64,000 bases of DNA from Nocardia donostiensis. GTDB taxonomy: Bacteria > Actinomycetota > Actinomycetes > Mycobacteriales > Mycobacteriaceae. Every line of letters begins with the position of its first letter. Positions within the stretch are counted from its first letter, which is position 1. The DNA lies in the NCBI RefSeq assembly GCF_002081715.1, contig NZ_MUKP01000022.1:34483-98482 (forward strand). The letters are read 5' to 3'. A program made the translations under genes and the position numbers. A model generated the notes under the pieces. That model was not told the DNA's origin. It saw only the letters and a list, made by a program, of their open reading frames with translations, and ran no database searches. This document shows positions 16,789 to 25,949 of this stretch, one piece after another.

Positions 16789-17358
16789 TCACAGATCGGA
16801 AGGTTTCGGCGCCGCCGTCTCCGTGGTTTCCGGGACGGGCCTGCCCGCTTGCCGGTGGCCGCGCCACCGCCGCCGGACCACCAGAAACGTCGCCGCGGCG
16901 AAGACCAGCACCGCGAGCAGCGCACCCACCAGCGACGCTCCCCGGAACGCGGGCGCGTCGACGTCCATGATCCGCTCACCCGCATGCGCGGCATTCCCGC
17001 CGCCGAGTACGACCGCCAGCGTCATCAGGTTGGGGATCGCGCAGACAACGGCGAGCACACTCGCCCCGCCCGCGATCACCTTGCCGCCGCGCCGCCGCCA
17101 CATCAGCGCCGCGAACAGCAACAGGAAAAGCGGTACGGCGGTGCACAGCCCGCCGAAGACCAGTCCCCAGCCGATGCCTTTGGCGAAGCTGCCGTTCACC
17201 ATCTGGCCCACCTGCTGTGCCCACCAGCGCGGGATGAACGCCGCAAGGATGAAATAGGCGATCACCAGCGCGGCGAGGAACACCAGGCCGCCGATGATGC
17301 GGTTGCGCCAGGAAATCGTCGAACGCTGCGAATTCGCCGTGCGCTGGGACGAAGTCAT
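16789..17358 (-). CDS. Four-helix integral membrane protein, function unknown
   Basis: 189 residues. Four hydrophobic helices are visible at about 20-42, 63-86, 92-117 and 138-161, with a short basic N terminus and a polar C-terminal tail. No catalytic or transport motif is recognised. TAGGCT on the minus strand lies 7 nt before the ATG, so the mRNA may be leaderless. In mycobacteria this his-trp interval holds chaA instead, so it is not a conserved member of the block. Confidence 0.7.
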   Translation of the reverse strand: MTSSQRTANSQRSTISWRNRIIGGLVFLAALVIAYFILAAFIPRWWAQQVGQMVNGSFAKGIGWGLVFGGLCTAVPLFLLLFAALMWRRRGGKVIAGGASVLAVVCAIPNLMTLAVVLGGGNAAHAGERIMDVDAPAFRGASLVGALLAVLVFAAATFLVVRRRWRGHRQAGRPVPETTETAAPKPSDL

Positions 17359-17365
17359 GGTTGCC

Positions 17366-17371
17366 AGCCTA
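17366..17371 (-). promoter_or_regulatory. -10 element, membrane-protein gene
   Basis: TAGGCT on the minus strand, 7 nt upstream of the ATG at 17358. Confidence 0.4.
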
Positions 17372-17530
17372 GGCGCGCCGGGCGTCTTGTTTCCGCTGAT
17401 TCACTCGGCGTTTCCCGGTGGGCGGGACGGCGGGCCGTCGGGAGCAGACCAGCGAGTTCCCGATGTGCGAGCATGTCGCGGCGGTCAGGGGCTGCCGCGG
17501 GCGCGAGCCCGGTAGCGGGCTTGTTGCGGA

Positions 17531-17995
17531 TCAGGTTCCCTGGCGCTCGCGCAGCACCCGCAAGGCGGTGTCGGCGTGCCCATGGGCGCGTAGTTCACCG
17601 CTGATGACGGCCAGGATGGTCCGGTCCCGGTCGATGACGAAGGTCCGCCGCTTCACCGGCATCAGTGGGCCCAGCAGCCCCCGCTTGACCCCGAACTCGG
17701 CGGCCACCGAGCCATCGGCATCCGACAGCAGCGGGTAGCCCAGCCGCTGCGCTGCGGCGAAGCCGGCCTGGGTCGGTACGGCGTCGGTGCTCATCCCGGC
17801 GCAGGAGGCGCCCAGCTCGGTGAACTCCGCGGTCAGATCCCGGAAATGGCACGCCTCAGCGGTGCATACCGGGGTGTTGGCGGCCGGGTAGAAGAACAAC
17901 ACGAGCGGGCCCTCGGCGAGCAGTTCCCCGAGAGAACGCACGGTGCCGGACTGGTCGGGGAGCTCGAATTCCGGAGCGAGCTGGCCTATCTGCAT
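17531..17995 (-). CDS. bcpB: Thiol peroxidase of the Bcp/PrxQ class
   Basis: 154 residues with the peroxiredoxin fold. Peroxidatic Cys44 sits in YPAANTPVCTAEAC and Cys49 is the likely resolving cysteine, the PrxQ pattern. It reduces hydroperoxides using thioredoxin or mycoredoxin. It corresponds in position and sequence to M. tuberculosis BcpB (Rv1608c), divergent from trpE. Confidence 0.92.
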   Translation of the reverse strand: MQIGQLAPEFELPDQSGTVRSLGELLAEGPLVLFFYPAANTPVCTAEACHFRDLTAEFTELGASCAGMSTDAVPTQAGFAAAQRLGYPLLSDADGSVAAEFGVKRGLLGPLMPVKRRTFVIDRDRTILAVISGELRAHGHADTALRVLRERQGT

Positions 17996-18001
17996 ACCGG
18001 G

Positions 18002-18007
18002 ACACTA
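18002..18007 (-). promoter_or_regulatory. -10 element, bcpB
   Basis: TAGTGT on the minus strand, 6 nt from the ATG at 17995. It shares a 76-bp divergent region with trpE. Confidence 0.4.
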
Positions 18008-18059
18008 CCCACCCCACCGCGGCGGGCGGGGTGCGCCGAACGGCCGGTGACCCGACTGG

Positions 18060-18065
18060 GATGAT
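18060..18065 (+). promoter_or_regulatory. -10-like element, trpE
   Basis: GATGAT lies 6 nt before the trpE ATG. The 76-bp divergent region holds no tryptophan-rich leader peptide and no room for a classical attenuator. Confidence 0.3.
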
Positions 18066-18071
18066 GGTCGG

Positions 18072-19697
18072 ATGCACGGCGCGTCGACTCCCTCCACCAC
18101 GACCCGCGAGACCTTCCACGAACTGGCCGCCGCCCACCGGGTGGTCCCGGTGACCAGGAAGGTGCTGGCGGATTCGGAGACCCCGCTGTCGGCCTACCGC
18201 AAATTGGCCGGTGACCGGGCGGGGACCTTCCTCTTCGAATCCGCGGAAAACGGGCGCTCCTGGTCGCGATGGTCGTTCATCGGGGCGGGCAGTCCGTCCG
18301 CGCTGACCGTCGTCGACGGCGAAGCGACCTGGCTGGGCGCGACGCCCGCGGGCGCACCATCGGGCGGCGACCCGCTAGAGGCGCTGCGCGACACTCTGGA
18401 ACTGCTGCGCACCGAACGCCTGCCCGGCCTGCCGCCGCTCACCGGCGGCATGGTCGGCTACCTCGGCTACGACGCGGTGCGGCGCATGGAACGGCTGCCC
18501 AGTATCGCCGCCGACGATCTGCAGCTGCCGGAAATGGTGCTGCTGCTGGCCACCGACCTCGCCGCATTCGACCATCACGAGGGCGCTATCACCCTCATCG
18601 CCAACGCCGTCAACTGGAACGGCACCGCCGAACATGTCGACGAAGCCTACGATGATGCCCTCGCCCGCCTGGACCGGATGACCGCTGCGCTCGCCGCGCC
18701 GGCACCCTCCACTGTGTCCACCTTCGACCAGCCAGAACCCGAGTACCGGCGCGCCAGGACCACCGAGGAGTACGGGGCCGGGGTGCGCAGGCTGGTCGAA
18801 GAGATCGAGGCGGGCGAAGCGTTCCAGGTGGTGCTGTCGCAACGTTTCGAGATGGACTACGACGGTGCCCCCATCGACCTGTACCGGATGCTGCGGGCGT
18901 CCAACCCGAGCCCGTACATGTTCCTGCTGCACATCCCCGACGGCGACGGTGGCACCGCGTTCTCCGTCGTCGGATCCAGCCCCGAATCCCTGGTCACCGT
19001 GCAGGACGGGGTGGCGACCACACACCCGATCGCGGGTACCCGCTGGCGCGGCGCCACCGAATCCGACGATCTGCTGCTGGAAAAGGGCCTGCTCGCCGAC
19101 GAGAAGGAGAACGCCGAACACCTCATGCTCGTCGATCTGGGCCGCAACGACCTCGGCCGGGTCTGCCAGCCCGGCACGGTGCGGGTCACCGAATATCGCC
19201 ACGTCGAGCGTTACAGCCACGTCATGCACCTGGTGTCCACCGTGACCGGGCGGCTCGCGCCGGGCCGGATCGCCTTGGACGCCGTGCGCGCCTGTTTTCC
19301 CGCAGGAACTCTGTCCGGCGCGCCGAAGGTGCGGGCCATGGAGCTGATCGAGGAACTCGAACCCACCCGGCGCGGGGTGTACGGCGGTGTAGTCGGCTAC
19401 CTCGATTTCGCCGGTGACGCCGATACCGCGATCGCTATTCGCACCGCCCTGCTCAAAGACGGCACCGCCTACGTCCAGGCAGGCGCGGGCGTGGTCGCCG
19501 ATTCCGAGGCCGAATACGAGGACACCGAGTCACGGAACAAGGCGATGGCCGTGCTGCGTGCCGTTGCCGCCGCGGAAACCGTCCGTGCTTTCGGCGAGTC
19601 CGCGTACCGTCCGGACGGGCAGGCGAAATCGCCGGGGCAGGCGGTCCTGGCCGGCAACAGAAAGAATGGCGCGAAGGCAGCAAGAGGCACGTCATGA
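18072..19697 (+). CDS. trpE: Anthranilate synthase component I
   Basis: 541 residues. It makes anthranilate from chorismate, with ammonia from a glutaminase subunit not encoded nearby. N-terminal FLFESAENGRSWSRWSFIG matches the tryptophan feedback pocket (the LLES-type serine). The chorismate-binding core shows AFQVVLSQRFE, THPIAGTRWRG, ARNDLGR-like GRNDLGRV and PAGTLSGAPKVRAMELIEELE. It shares an ATGA overlap with the next gene. Confidence 0.97.
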   Translation: MHGASTPSTTTRETFHELAAAHRVVPVTRKVLADSETPLSAYRKLAGDRAGTFLFESAENGRSWSRWSFIGAGSPSALTVVDGEATWLGATPAGAPSGGDPLEALRDTLELLRTERLPGLPPLTGGMVGYLGYDAVRRMERLPSIAADDLQLPEMVLLLATDLAAFDHHEGAITLIANAVNWNGTAEHVDEAYDDALARLDRMTAALAAPAPSTVSTFDQPEPEYRRARTTEEYGAGVRRLVEEIEAGEAFQVVLSQRFEMDYDGAPIDLYRMLRASNPSPYMFLLHIPDGDGGTAFSVVGSSPESLVTVQDGVATTHPIAGTRWRGATESDDLLLEKGLLADEKENAEHLMLVDLGRNDLGRVCQPGTVRVTEYRHVERYSHVMHLVSTVTGRLAPGRIALDAVRACFPAGTLSGAPKVRAMELIEELEPTRRGVYGGVVGYLDFAGDADTAIAIRTALLKDGTAYVQAGAGVVADSEAEYEDTESRNKAMAVLRAVAAAETVRAFGESAYRPDGQAKSPGQAVLAGNRKNGAKAARGTS

Positions 19698-20629
19698 CCA
19701 GCTCGGACGCAGCACCGGCCCCCGATCCGCGCCGGCGGCACCCCGAACGAGCCGAGCCGATGCCGCCCGGCCCGAGCGCGAGCGGCGAGGCTGATCCGCA
19801 GGACGCTCAGCATGCCGACCGCGTGACTCCAACCGCCGCCGACTCCGCTGATGATGTGGCAGCCGCTGCACCGGCGCGCCGGTACCCGGTCGGCGCCATC
19901 GTGCTGCTCGCGGTGGCCGCGGCCGCCCTCTGGGGCGCGTCCCGGCTGACCTGGGTCACCGTCATGTCCTCGGACGGGCTCACCGAACCGCGGACCGACC
20001 ACCTGGGCGGCGGCGTCTGGTTCGCCGCGCTCACGCCGCTGGCGCTGGTGCTGCTCGCGGCGATCGCTGCGGTGCTGGCCACCCGCGGTTGGCTGCGCCG
20101 CCTGGTCGGCGTGGTAGTTGCGCTGGTGGCCGCCGTGACGGCGGTGCCGGCGCTCGCGCTGCTCACCGGTTCCGGCGCCACCGCCGAACGCGCCGCTACG
20201 CTGGCCGAGCTACCGGGCCGGGCGCATGTCGACGAGGTGGTGACCGCGAACGGTCCCCCCGTGCTCACCGTCGTGGGTGCTCTCGCGGCGTTCGCGGCAG
20301 GCGTGCTGCTGGCCAGGATGTCCGAGCGCACCGCGCGATTGTCCGGCAAATACGACAACCCGGTATTCCGGCGCGCCGCCGCCACCGATCTGGTGACAGG
20401 TCGTGCCGCCGGTCCGGCAGGCTCGGCAGGGGCGAACGAACCGCTGTCGGAACGCGTGCTGTGGGATGCCCTCGACGCGGGCACCGACCCCACCGACCAA
20501 AACCCGGAGAATCCCGGCACCGCAGCGGGCACCGGCCCCACCGGCCCTACTGGCCCCACTGTGGAGGCAGGTAGCATCGACGAGGTGGATCGGCCCGGCT
20601 CCCAGAAGGGTGGCCGGGAGACGCGGTGA
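19694..20629 (+). CDS. Trp-region conserved membrane protein (TIGR02234/Rv1610-like)
   Basis: 311 residues. A disordered Pro/Ala-rich N terminus leads to about four membrane helices (near 58-78, 110-128, 135-155 and 192-212) and a Thr/Gly/Pro-rich tail. Position between trpE and trpC and overall shape match the TIGR02234 family found only in actinobacterial trp operons. A transport or enzyme-docking role for tryptophan synthesis has been supposed from this linkage but is not proven. It overlaps trpE by 4 bp. Confidence 0.85.
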   Translation: MTSSDAAPAPDPRRRHPERAEPMPPGPSASGEADPQDAQHADRVTPTAADSADDVAAAAPARRYPVGAIVLLAVAAAALWGASRLTWVTVMSSDGLTEPRTDHLGGGVWFAALTPLALVLLAAIAAVLATRGWLRRLVGVVVALVAAVTAVPALALLTGSGATAERAATLAELPGRAHVDEVVTANGPPVLTVVGALAAFAAGVLLARMSERTARLSGKYDNPVFRRAAATDLVTGRAAGPAGSAGANEPLSERVLWDALDAGTDPTDQNPENPGTAAGTGPTGPTGPTVEAGSIDEVDRPGSQKGGRETR

Positions 20630-20796
20630 TGCGACCTTCCGCGCCGTGGATCGTTCTGGGGAACAATGCCGCAAGGCGGACAGTGGGCTGGGGTGCACTG
20701 TGCCTGCTGCGTGGGGAAAGCGGGCCGCACCGGTGGGTACCGCATCGAAATCGCGGGCCGTGTGGTCGGCGCGCAGGTGGGTGTGGCGAGCCGTAA
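20629..20796 (+). CDS. Doubtful 55-codon ORF overlapping the previous stop
   Basis: An ATG at 20629 overlaps the preceding TGA (TGATG) and opens a 55-codon frame with Trp at codons 7, 21 and 37. The composition is Arg/Gly/Cys-rich and no family is recognised. Relatives often carry a small HGxxPAAW protein here, which this is not. It may be spurious; it is listed because its start is coupled to the upstream gene. Confidence 0.2.
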   Translation: MRPSAPWIVLGNNAARRTVGWGALCLLRGESGPHRWVPHRNRGPCGRRAGGCGEP

Positions 20797-20968
20797 TGGG
20801 AGTTGACCTGTTACGCCAGCACATCACAGGGGTGCCCGCAACCCTCCTGTCAACCCCGGATCGAACCCGTCACATCGTCCCAATTACTCTTGATCAGCAT
20901 CGGTGAGACAGCGCCTGGGGGAATTCTCAGGCAGTAACCAGCGTCTCCCCAGAAAGGATTCGAGCCAG
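20797..20968. other. Leader region of trpC
   Basis: 172 bp with no gene. An AGAAAGGA ribosome site precedes the trpC ATG. No terminator or Trp-codon leader could be identified. Confidence 0.4.
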
Positions 20969-21787
20969 ATGACGGTACTCGACTCGATTCTCGACGGGGT
21001 CCGCGCGGATGTGGCCACTCGGGAAGCCCTGGTGGATTTCCCGGCGATCAAAGCGGCCGCAGCCGCCGCGCCGCCGCCGCTGGACGCGAAGGCCGCCCTG
21101 CTCGAAGACGGCATCGGTGTGATCGCCGAGGTGAAACGGGCCAGCCCCTCCAAGGGCGCGCTGGCCGCGATCACCGACCCGGCCAGCCTTGCCAAGGCCT
21201 ATGAAGACGGCGGAGCGCGCATCATCAGTGTCCTCACCGAGGGACGTCGGTTCCATGGTTCTCTCGACGACCTGGACGCCGTCCGCGCCACCGTGAACAC
21301 CCCGGTGCTGCGCAAGGATTTCGTGGTTGGCCCGTACCAGATCCATGAGGCGCGTGCGCACGGCGCCGACGTCATCCTGCTGATCGTGGCTGCGCTGGAA
21401 CAGGACACGCTCAGCTCACTCATCGACCGCACCGAATCGCTCGGGATGACGGCCCTGGTCGAGGTGCACACCGAGGAGGAAGCCGACCGCGCGCTGAACG
21501 CGGGCGCCACGGTGATCGGCGTCAACGCCCGCAACCTCAAAACCCTCGAGGTGGATCGCGACTGCTTCGCCCGGATCGCGCCCGGTCTGCCGACCGAGGT
21601 CGTGCGGATCGCCGAGTCCGGGGTGCGCGGCACCGCCGACCTGCTGGCCTATGCCGGTGCGGGCGCTGACGCGGTGCTGGTCGGCGAGGGCCTGGTGACC
21701 AGCGGTGATCCGCGTGCCGCGGTATCGGAGCTGGTGACTGCGGGCACCCACCCGTCCTGCCCCAAACCGGCGCGCCGGGGCCGATGA
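20969..21787 (+). CDS. trpC: Indole-3-glycerol phosphate synthase
   Basis: 272 residues from ATG 20969. It closes the indole ring from CdRP. Key residues are in IAEVKRASPSKG (catalytic Lys), VLRKDFVV, ALVEVHTEEE, GVNARNLKTL and IAESGVRG. It is monofunctional, with no TrpF domain attached, which fits PriA doing the isomerase step. The stop overlaps the trpB start. Confidence 0.97.
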   Translation: MTVLDSILDGVRADVATREALVDFPAIKAAAAAAPPPLDAKAALLEDGIGVIAEVKRASPSKGALAAITDPASLAKAYEDGGARIISVLTEGRRFHGSLDDLDAVRATVNTPVLRKDFVVGPYQIHEARAHGADVILLIVAALEQDTLSSLIDRTESLGMTALVEVHTEEEADRALNAGATVIGVNARNLKTLEVDRDCFARIAPGLPTEVVRIAESGVRGTADLLAYAGAGADAVLVGEGLVTSGDPRAAVSELVTAGTHPSCPKPARRGR

Positions 21788-23100
21788 TGGGGGCCGACGA
21801 CATCCGGCCCGGCGCCGAGCTGCCCCGGGCCAGCGCCGGTCTGTCCCAGCGCACCGGCCACGAACCTGACCCGGGCGGGCATTTCGGCGTCTACGGCGGC
21901 AGACATGTGCCCGAGGCGTTGATGGCGGTGATCGAAGAGGTCACCGCCGAATACGACAAAGCCCGGATCGACCCGGCGTTCCTCAACGAACTGGACCGGC
22001 TGCAGCGCGACTACACCGGCCGCCCCTCGCCGGTGTACGAATGCCTCCGGCTGTCCGAGCATGCGGGCGGTGCACGCATCCTGCTCAAACGCGAGGACCT
22101 CAACCACACCGGCTCGCACAAGATCAACAATGTGCTGGGTCAGGCGCTGCTGGCCAAGCGGATGGGCAAGACCCGGATCATCGCCGAAACCGGCGCGGGT
22201 CAGCACGGTGTCGCCACCGCAACGGCTTGCGCCCTGCTCGGGCTCGACTGCGTGGTCTACATGGGTGCCGTCGACACCGCCCGGCAGGCACTGAATGTGG
22301 CCCGCATGCGGCTGCTGGGCGCCGAGGTCGTCTCGGTGACCCTCGGCTCGCAGACCCTCAAGGACGCCATCAACGAAGCGCTGCGCGACTGGGTCTCCCA
22401 CGCCGAGGACACCTACTACTGTTTCGGCACCGCCGCCGGGCCACATCCCTTCCCGGCCATGGTGCGCGATTTCCAGCGCATCGTCGGCTTGGAGGCGCGC
22501 GCGCAGGTGCGTGCGCTGACCGGCAGGCTGCCCGACGCGGTCGCCGCCTGTGTGGGTGGCGGCTCCAATGCGATCGGCATCTTCCATCCGTTCATCGACG
22601 ACGCAGGCGTCCGGCTCGTCGGCTTCGAAGCAGCGGGCGACGGGGTGGAAACCGGCAGGCATGCGGCCACCTTCACCGGCGGCTCGCCCGGCGCATTCCA
22701 GGGCGCGTACTCGTATCTGCTGCAGGACGAGGACGGCCAGACCATCGAATCGCATTCGATCTCCGCGGGTCTGGACTATCCCGGTGTCGGCCCCGAACAC
22801 GCCCACCTCAAGGACACCGGCCGCGCCGAATACCGGCCGGTCACCGATACCGCCGCGATGGATGCGCTGCTGCTGCTCAGCCGCGCCGAAGGCATCATCC
22901 CGGCGATCGAATCCGCGCACGCGGTGGCAGGTGCGCTGGAACTCGGCAAAGAACTCGGCTCCGGCGCAATCATTCTGGTGAACCTGTCCGGCCGCGGCGA
23001 CAAGGATATGGACACCGCGGCCCGCTGGTTCGGGCTGATCGACGCCGAACCCGGCAGCGACGCATCCGGAGACTACAGCGGTAAGGAGAACAACCGGTGA
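21784..23100 (+). CDS. trpB: Tryptophan synthase beta subunit
   Basis: 438 residues. The PLP lysine is in LNHTGSHKINN, followed by AETGAGQHGVATA; the phosphate-binding glycine loop is VGGGSNAIG. It joins indole, channelled from TrpA, with serine. An N-terminal extension of about 30 residues precedes the usual GGHFGVYGGRHVPEAL start. It overlaps trpC and trpA by 4 bp each. Confidence 0.97.
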   Translation: MMGADDIRPGAELPRASAGLSQRTGHEPDPGGHFGVYGGRHVPEALMAVIEEVTAEYDKARIDPAFLNELDRLQRDYTGRPSPVYECLRLSEHAGGARILLKREDLNHTGSHKINNVLGQALLAKRMGKTRIIAETGAGQHGVATATACALLGLDCVVYMGAVDTARQALNVARMRLLGAEVVSVTLGSQTLKDAINEALRDWVSHAEDTYYCFGTAAGPHPFPAMVRDFQRIVGLEARAQVRALTGRLPDAVAACVGGGSNAIGIFHPFIDDAGVRLVGFEAAGDGVETGRHAATFTGGSPGAFQGAYSYLLQDEDGQTIESHSISAGLDYPGVGPEHAHLKDTGRAEYRPVTDTAAMDALLLLSRAEGIIPAIESAHAVAGALELGKELGSGAIILVNLSGRGDKDMDTAARWFGLIDAEPGSDASGDYSGKENNR

Positions 23101-23897
23101 GCACCCCGTCCCGACTCGCCGGAACCTTCGCCGCCTGCCGCAACGACAACCGCGCCGCGCTCATCGGTTATATGCCTGCAGGCTATCCGGATCTGTCCGG
23201 CTCCGTCGACGTATGCCGGGCCATGGTCGAAGCCGGTTGCGACATCATCGAAGTCGGCGTGGCCTATTCCGATCCGGTGATGGACGGGCCGACCATTCAG
23301 GCCGCCGCGGAGCAAGCGCTGCGCGGCGGCGTGCGGGTGCGTGACGTGTTCTCGGTGGTGGAGTCGATCACCGCTGCCGGTGCGCAGGCGGTGGTGATGA
23401 GCTACTGGAACCCGGTGCTCAAATACGGTGTCGACCGGTTCGCCCGCGACCTGGCCGCCGCGGGCGGCGCGGGCATCATCACGCCGAACCTGATCCCCGA
23501 CGAAGCCGACGAATGGTTCGCCGCCTCCGCCGCGCACGATCTGGATCGCATCTTCCTGGTTGCCCCGTCGTCTACCGAGGAACGCCTCGTCTCCACCATC
23601 GAGGCGAGTTCCGGGTTCGTGTACGCGGCCTCCACGATGGGTGTCACCGGTGCCCGCGATGCAGTGTCGTCGATGGCGCCGCAACTGTGCGGCCGCATCC
23701 GCGCTCACAGCGATATCCCGATCGGCGTCGGACTCGGTGTGCGCTCCGGCGCCCAGGCAGCTGAAATCGCCACCTACGCCGACGGAGTGATCGTCGGCTC
23801 GGCGATCGTCAGCGCCGTCCCCGCCGGGTTGGACGCGGTCCGCGCGATAACGCGCGAACTCGCCGAGGGTGTGCGCTCGGCGGCGGTCGCTACCTAG
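23097..23897 (+). CDS. trpA: Tryptophan synthase alpha subunit
   Basis: 266 residues from a GTG overlapping the trpB stop. It releases indole from indole-3-glycerol phosphate. The catalytic Glu is in CDIIEVGVAYSDPVMDGP, with the Asp in the aligned position of SDP; VYAASTMGVTG and GVGLGVRSG form the phosphate site. It ends the trp genes, 73 bp before lgt. Confidence 0.97.
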   Translation: MSTPSRLAGTFAACRNDNRAALIGYMPAGYPDLSGSVDVCRAMVEAGCDIIEVGVAYSDPVMDGPTIQAAAEQALRGGVRVRDVFSVVESITAAGAQAVVMSYWNPVLKYGVDRFARDLAAAGGAGIITPNLIPDEADEWFAASAAHDLDRIFLVAPSSTEERLVSTIEASSGFVYAASTMGVTGARDAVSSMAPQLCGRIRAHSDIPIGVGLGVRSGAQAAEIATYADGVIVGSAIVSAVPAGLDAVRAITRELAEGVRSAAVAT

Positions 23898-23958
23898 CCG
23901 AACCCGGACACGGAACCAGCCGACCGACCGCGGAACTTGCGATCGGGATGGGCTCGAC

Positions 23959-23964
23959 TACCGT
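23959..23964 (+). promoter_or_regulatory. -10 element, lgt
   Basis: TACCGT, 6 nt before the GTG at 23971, suggesting a leaderless lgt transcript separate from trpA. Confidence 0.4.
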
Positions 23965-23970
23965 GGCCCC

Positions 23971-25236
23971 GTGACCTTACGAGCGCTGGCCGACACTGTC
24001 CTGAGCAACGGAGCCTTCGCAGAACACACGCAGCATGCCGCCACCGCGGACGTGCTCGCCTACCTGCCCAGCCCACCGCAGGGCGTATGGCAGTTGGGGC
24101 CGTTCCCGTTGCGGGCCTACGCGTTGTGCATCATTGCGGGCATCATCGTCGCCGTCTGGTGGGGTGAGCGGCGCTGGCAGGAACGCGGCGGCGACAAGGG
24201 CACTGTGCTCGACGTCGCCGTGTTCGCGGTCCCGTTCGGGCTGATCGGCGGCAGGCTCTATCACGTGGCCACCGATTGGCAGAAGTATTTCGGCCCCGAC
24301 GGCGACCCCCTGGACGCGCTGAAGATCTATCAGGGCGGCCTCGGGATCTGGGGCGCGGTGTTCTTCGGCGCTGTCGGCGCCTGGATCGGCTGCCGCGTCT
24401 ACAAAGTTCCGTTACCCGCCCTCGGTGACGCGATCGCGCCGCCGATCCTGCTCGCCCAGGCCATCGGCCGTCTCGGTAACTACTTCAATCAGGAACTCTA
24501 CGGCCGGGAAACCGACGTGCCGTGGGGTCTGCAGATCTTCCTGCGTTTCGACGACGCCGGTCAGCTCGACATGATGAACGGCGTCTCCTCTGGAGAAGTG
24601 CTGAAGGTCGTGCACCCGACGTTCCTCTACGAACTGCTGTGGAACGTGTTCGTGGTGGTGCTGCTGGTGCTGATCGATCGCCGCTACCGAATCGGGCACG
24701 GCCGCCTGTTCGCGCTGTACGTCGCCGGATACAGTTTCGGCCGTTTCTTCGTCGAACTCATGCGTGACGACGAGGCCACTCAGATCGCCGGTATCCGCAT
24801 CAACTCGTTCACCGCGGCACTGGTCTTCCTCGCCGCGATCGCCTACTTCCTGCTGGCGACCCGGGGCCGGGAAGCGCCCGGTGTGCTGCGGCCCGGCGGA
24901 GGTCCCCGGCCGTGGCCGTGGCAATTCGGCGCGCTGCGGGAAGCCGGAAAACCCGCCGATACCGAGGCCGGGTCGGCCACCGCCGCAGCTGACGAACAGG
25001 AATCGGACACGGCCGACGAATCGGGCGCGGTATCGCCGCCGGATGATGCGGAAACCGAACCGAACGATGTGGGCTCGGCAACGCAGGGATCGACTACTGC
25101 CACTACCACCGATTCCGACCACGCTGCTGCCGATCCGGACAGGCAGGCGCAGGACGAGTCATCAGACGACGTCATCTCTGACGAGATCATCGGCCGGAAG
25201 ACCACCTCTGCAGTGAGTACCGCCGATAAATACTGA
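23971..25236 (+). CDS. lgt: Prolipoprotein diacylglyceryl transferase with long acidic tail
   Basis: 421 residues from GTG 23971. Lgt attaches diacylglycerol to the lipobox cysteine of exported lipoproteins, such as the PBP and the ABC binding protein in this window. Seven membrane helices span about 35-290. The signature GRLGNYFNQELYGRETDVPWGL-type region is present, including the invariant Arg and His-Pro. The last about 120 residues are a disordered, Asp/Glu/Ser/Thr-rich cytoplasmic tail absent from short enterobacterial Lgt. Long variable tails are known from actinobacterial Lgt. Confidence 0.94.
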   Translation: MTLRALADTVLSNGAFAEHTQHAATADVLAYLPSPPQGVWQLGPFPLRAYALCIIAGIIVAVWWGERRWQERGGDKGTVLDVAVFAVPFGLIGGRLYHVATDWQKYFGPDGDPLDALKIYQGGLGIWGAVFFGAVGAWIGCRVYKVPLPALGDAIAPPILLAQAIGRLGNYFNQELYGRETDVPWGLQIFLRFDDAGQLDMMNGVSSGEVLKVVHPTFLYELLWNVFVVVLLVLIDRRYRIGHGRLFALYVAGYSFGRFFVELMRDDEATQIAGIRINSFTAALVFLAAIAYFLLATRGREAPGVLRPGGGPRPWPWQFGALREAGKPADTEAGSATAAADEQESDTADESGAVSPPDDAETEPNDVGSATQGSTTATTTDSDHAAADPDRQAQDESSDDVISDEIIGRKTTSAVSTADKY

Positions 25237-25248
25237 TCTGTCCTGGCG

Positions 25249-25278
25249 TGCCGCCCACGGTTCGAGCCGTGGGCGGCA
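25249..25278 (+). terminator. Terminator-like hairpin after lgt
   Basis: TGCCGCCCACGG-TTCGAG-CCGTGGGCGGCA, a perfect 12-bp stem 12 nt after the lgt stop. It has no T-run, as is common for actinobacterial terminators. Confidence 0.65.
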
Positions 25279-25401
25279 GCGGCGTGCTGTGACGAATCGA
25301 GCGTCTGCCGCGATACTCAGGCAGAATCTTGCAGACCTTATCCGCAGCTGCCGCGGGTGACGGATGTCCTCCGAGGTGGGGGCTGGAAAGAAGGAGAAAC
25401 C

Positions 25402-25866
25402 ATGACGGATCCGTACCAGAACTACCCGAGTGGGCCGCAGTACGGCCCGCCCGGAACTGGTCCAGATCTGGGCAAGCACGACAGCGGCCAGCAGTATCAG
25501 CAGCCGCAGTATCAGCAGCCCTATCCGGGCGGCCCCAACGCGCAACAGCCGTACGCGGGCGGCGGGTACGGCTACCCGGCCCCGATGCCGGGCTACAATC
25601 CCGGCGATCCGGAAGCCCCCTACGGCCGGGACATGTATGGTGTGCCGTTCTCCGATAAGCAGAAGGTGCTGGCCGGGCTGCTGCAGATCTTCCTCGGGGG
25701 TTTCGGTGTCGGACGGTTCTACACCGGCCACACGAGCATCGCGGTCTGGCAGATCGCCGCCACCTGGCTGACCTGCGGTATCGGCGGTATCTGGCCGTTC
25801 ATCGACGGCATCATGATGCTGATGGGCAAGGTGACCGACCAGTACGGCCGCCCGCTGCGCGACTGA
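25402..25866 (+). CDS. TM2 domain membrane protein
   Basis: 154 residues from ATG 25402, preceded by GAAGGAGA. Residues 1-85 are disordered and rich in Gln, Pro, Tyr and Gly, with YQQPQYQQPY repeats. The C-terminal 60 residues form the TM2 domain: SDKQKVLAGLLQIFLGGFGVGRFYTG (first helix and the GR.Y turn) and a second helix ending in the DGIMML acidic motif. TM2 proteins are small membrane proteins of unknown function. A homologue occupies the same lgt-pyk interval in many Mycobacteriales. Confidence 0.87.
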   Translation: MTDPYQNYPSGPQYGPPGTGPDLGKHDSGQQYQQPQYQQPYPGGPNAQQPYAGGGYGYPAPMPGYNPGDPEAPYGRDMYGVPFSDKQKVLAGLLQIFLGGFGVGRFYTGHTSIAVWQIAATWLTCGIGGIWPFIDGIMMLMGKVTDQYGRPLRD

Positions 25867-25937
25867 TAGGTGGTGAACATGATGGTCTTCTTCTGTGTCC
25901 CCCGCGGGCACAGCGCGCCGTCGCGGTCCGGGATGAC

Positions 25938-25943
25938 TAGGCT
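25938..25943 (+). promoter_or_regulatory. -10 element, pyk
   Basis: TAGGCT, 6 nt before GTG 25950 and 9 nt before ATG 25953. Leaderless initiation at one of these codons is likely. Confidence 0.5.
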
Positions 25944-25949
25944 CGACTC

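Noticed and set aside
17996..18071. Tryptophan attenuator before trpE
   Set aside because: Only 76 bp to the divergent gene, with no Trp-codon ORF and no paired stems.
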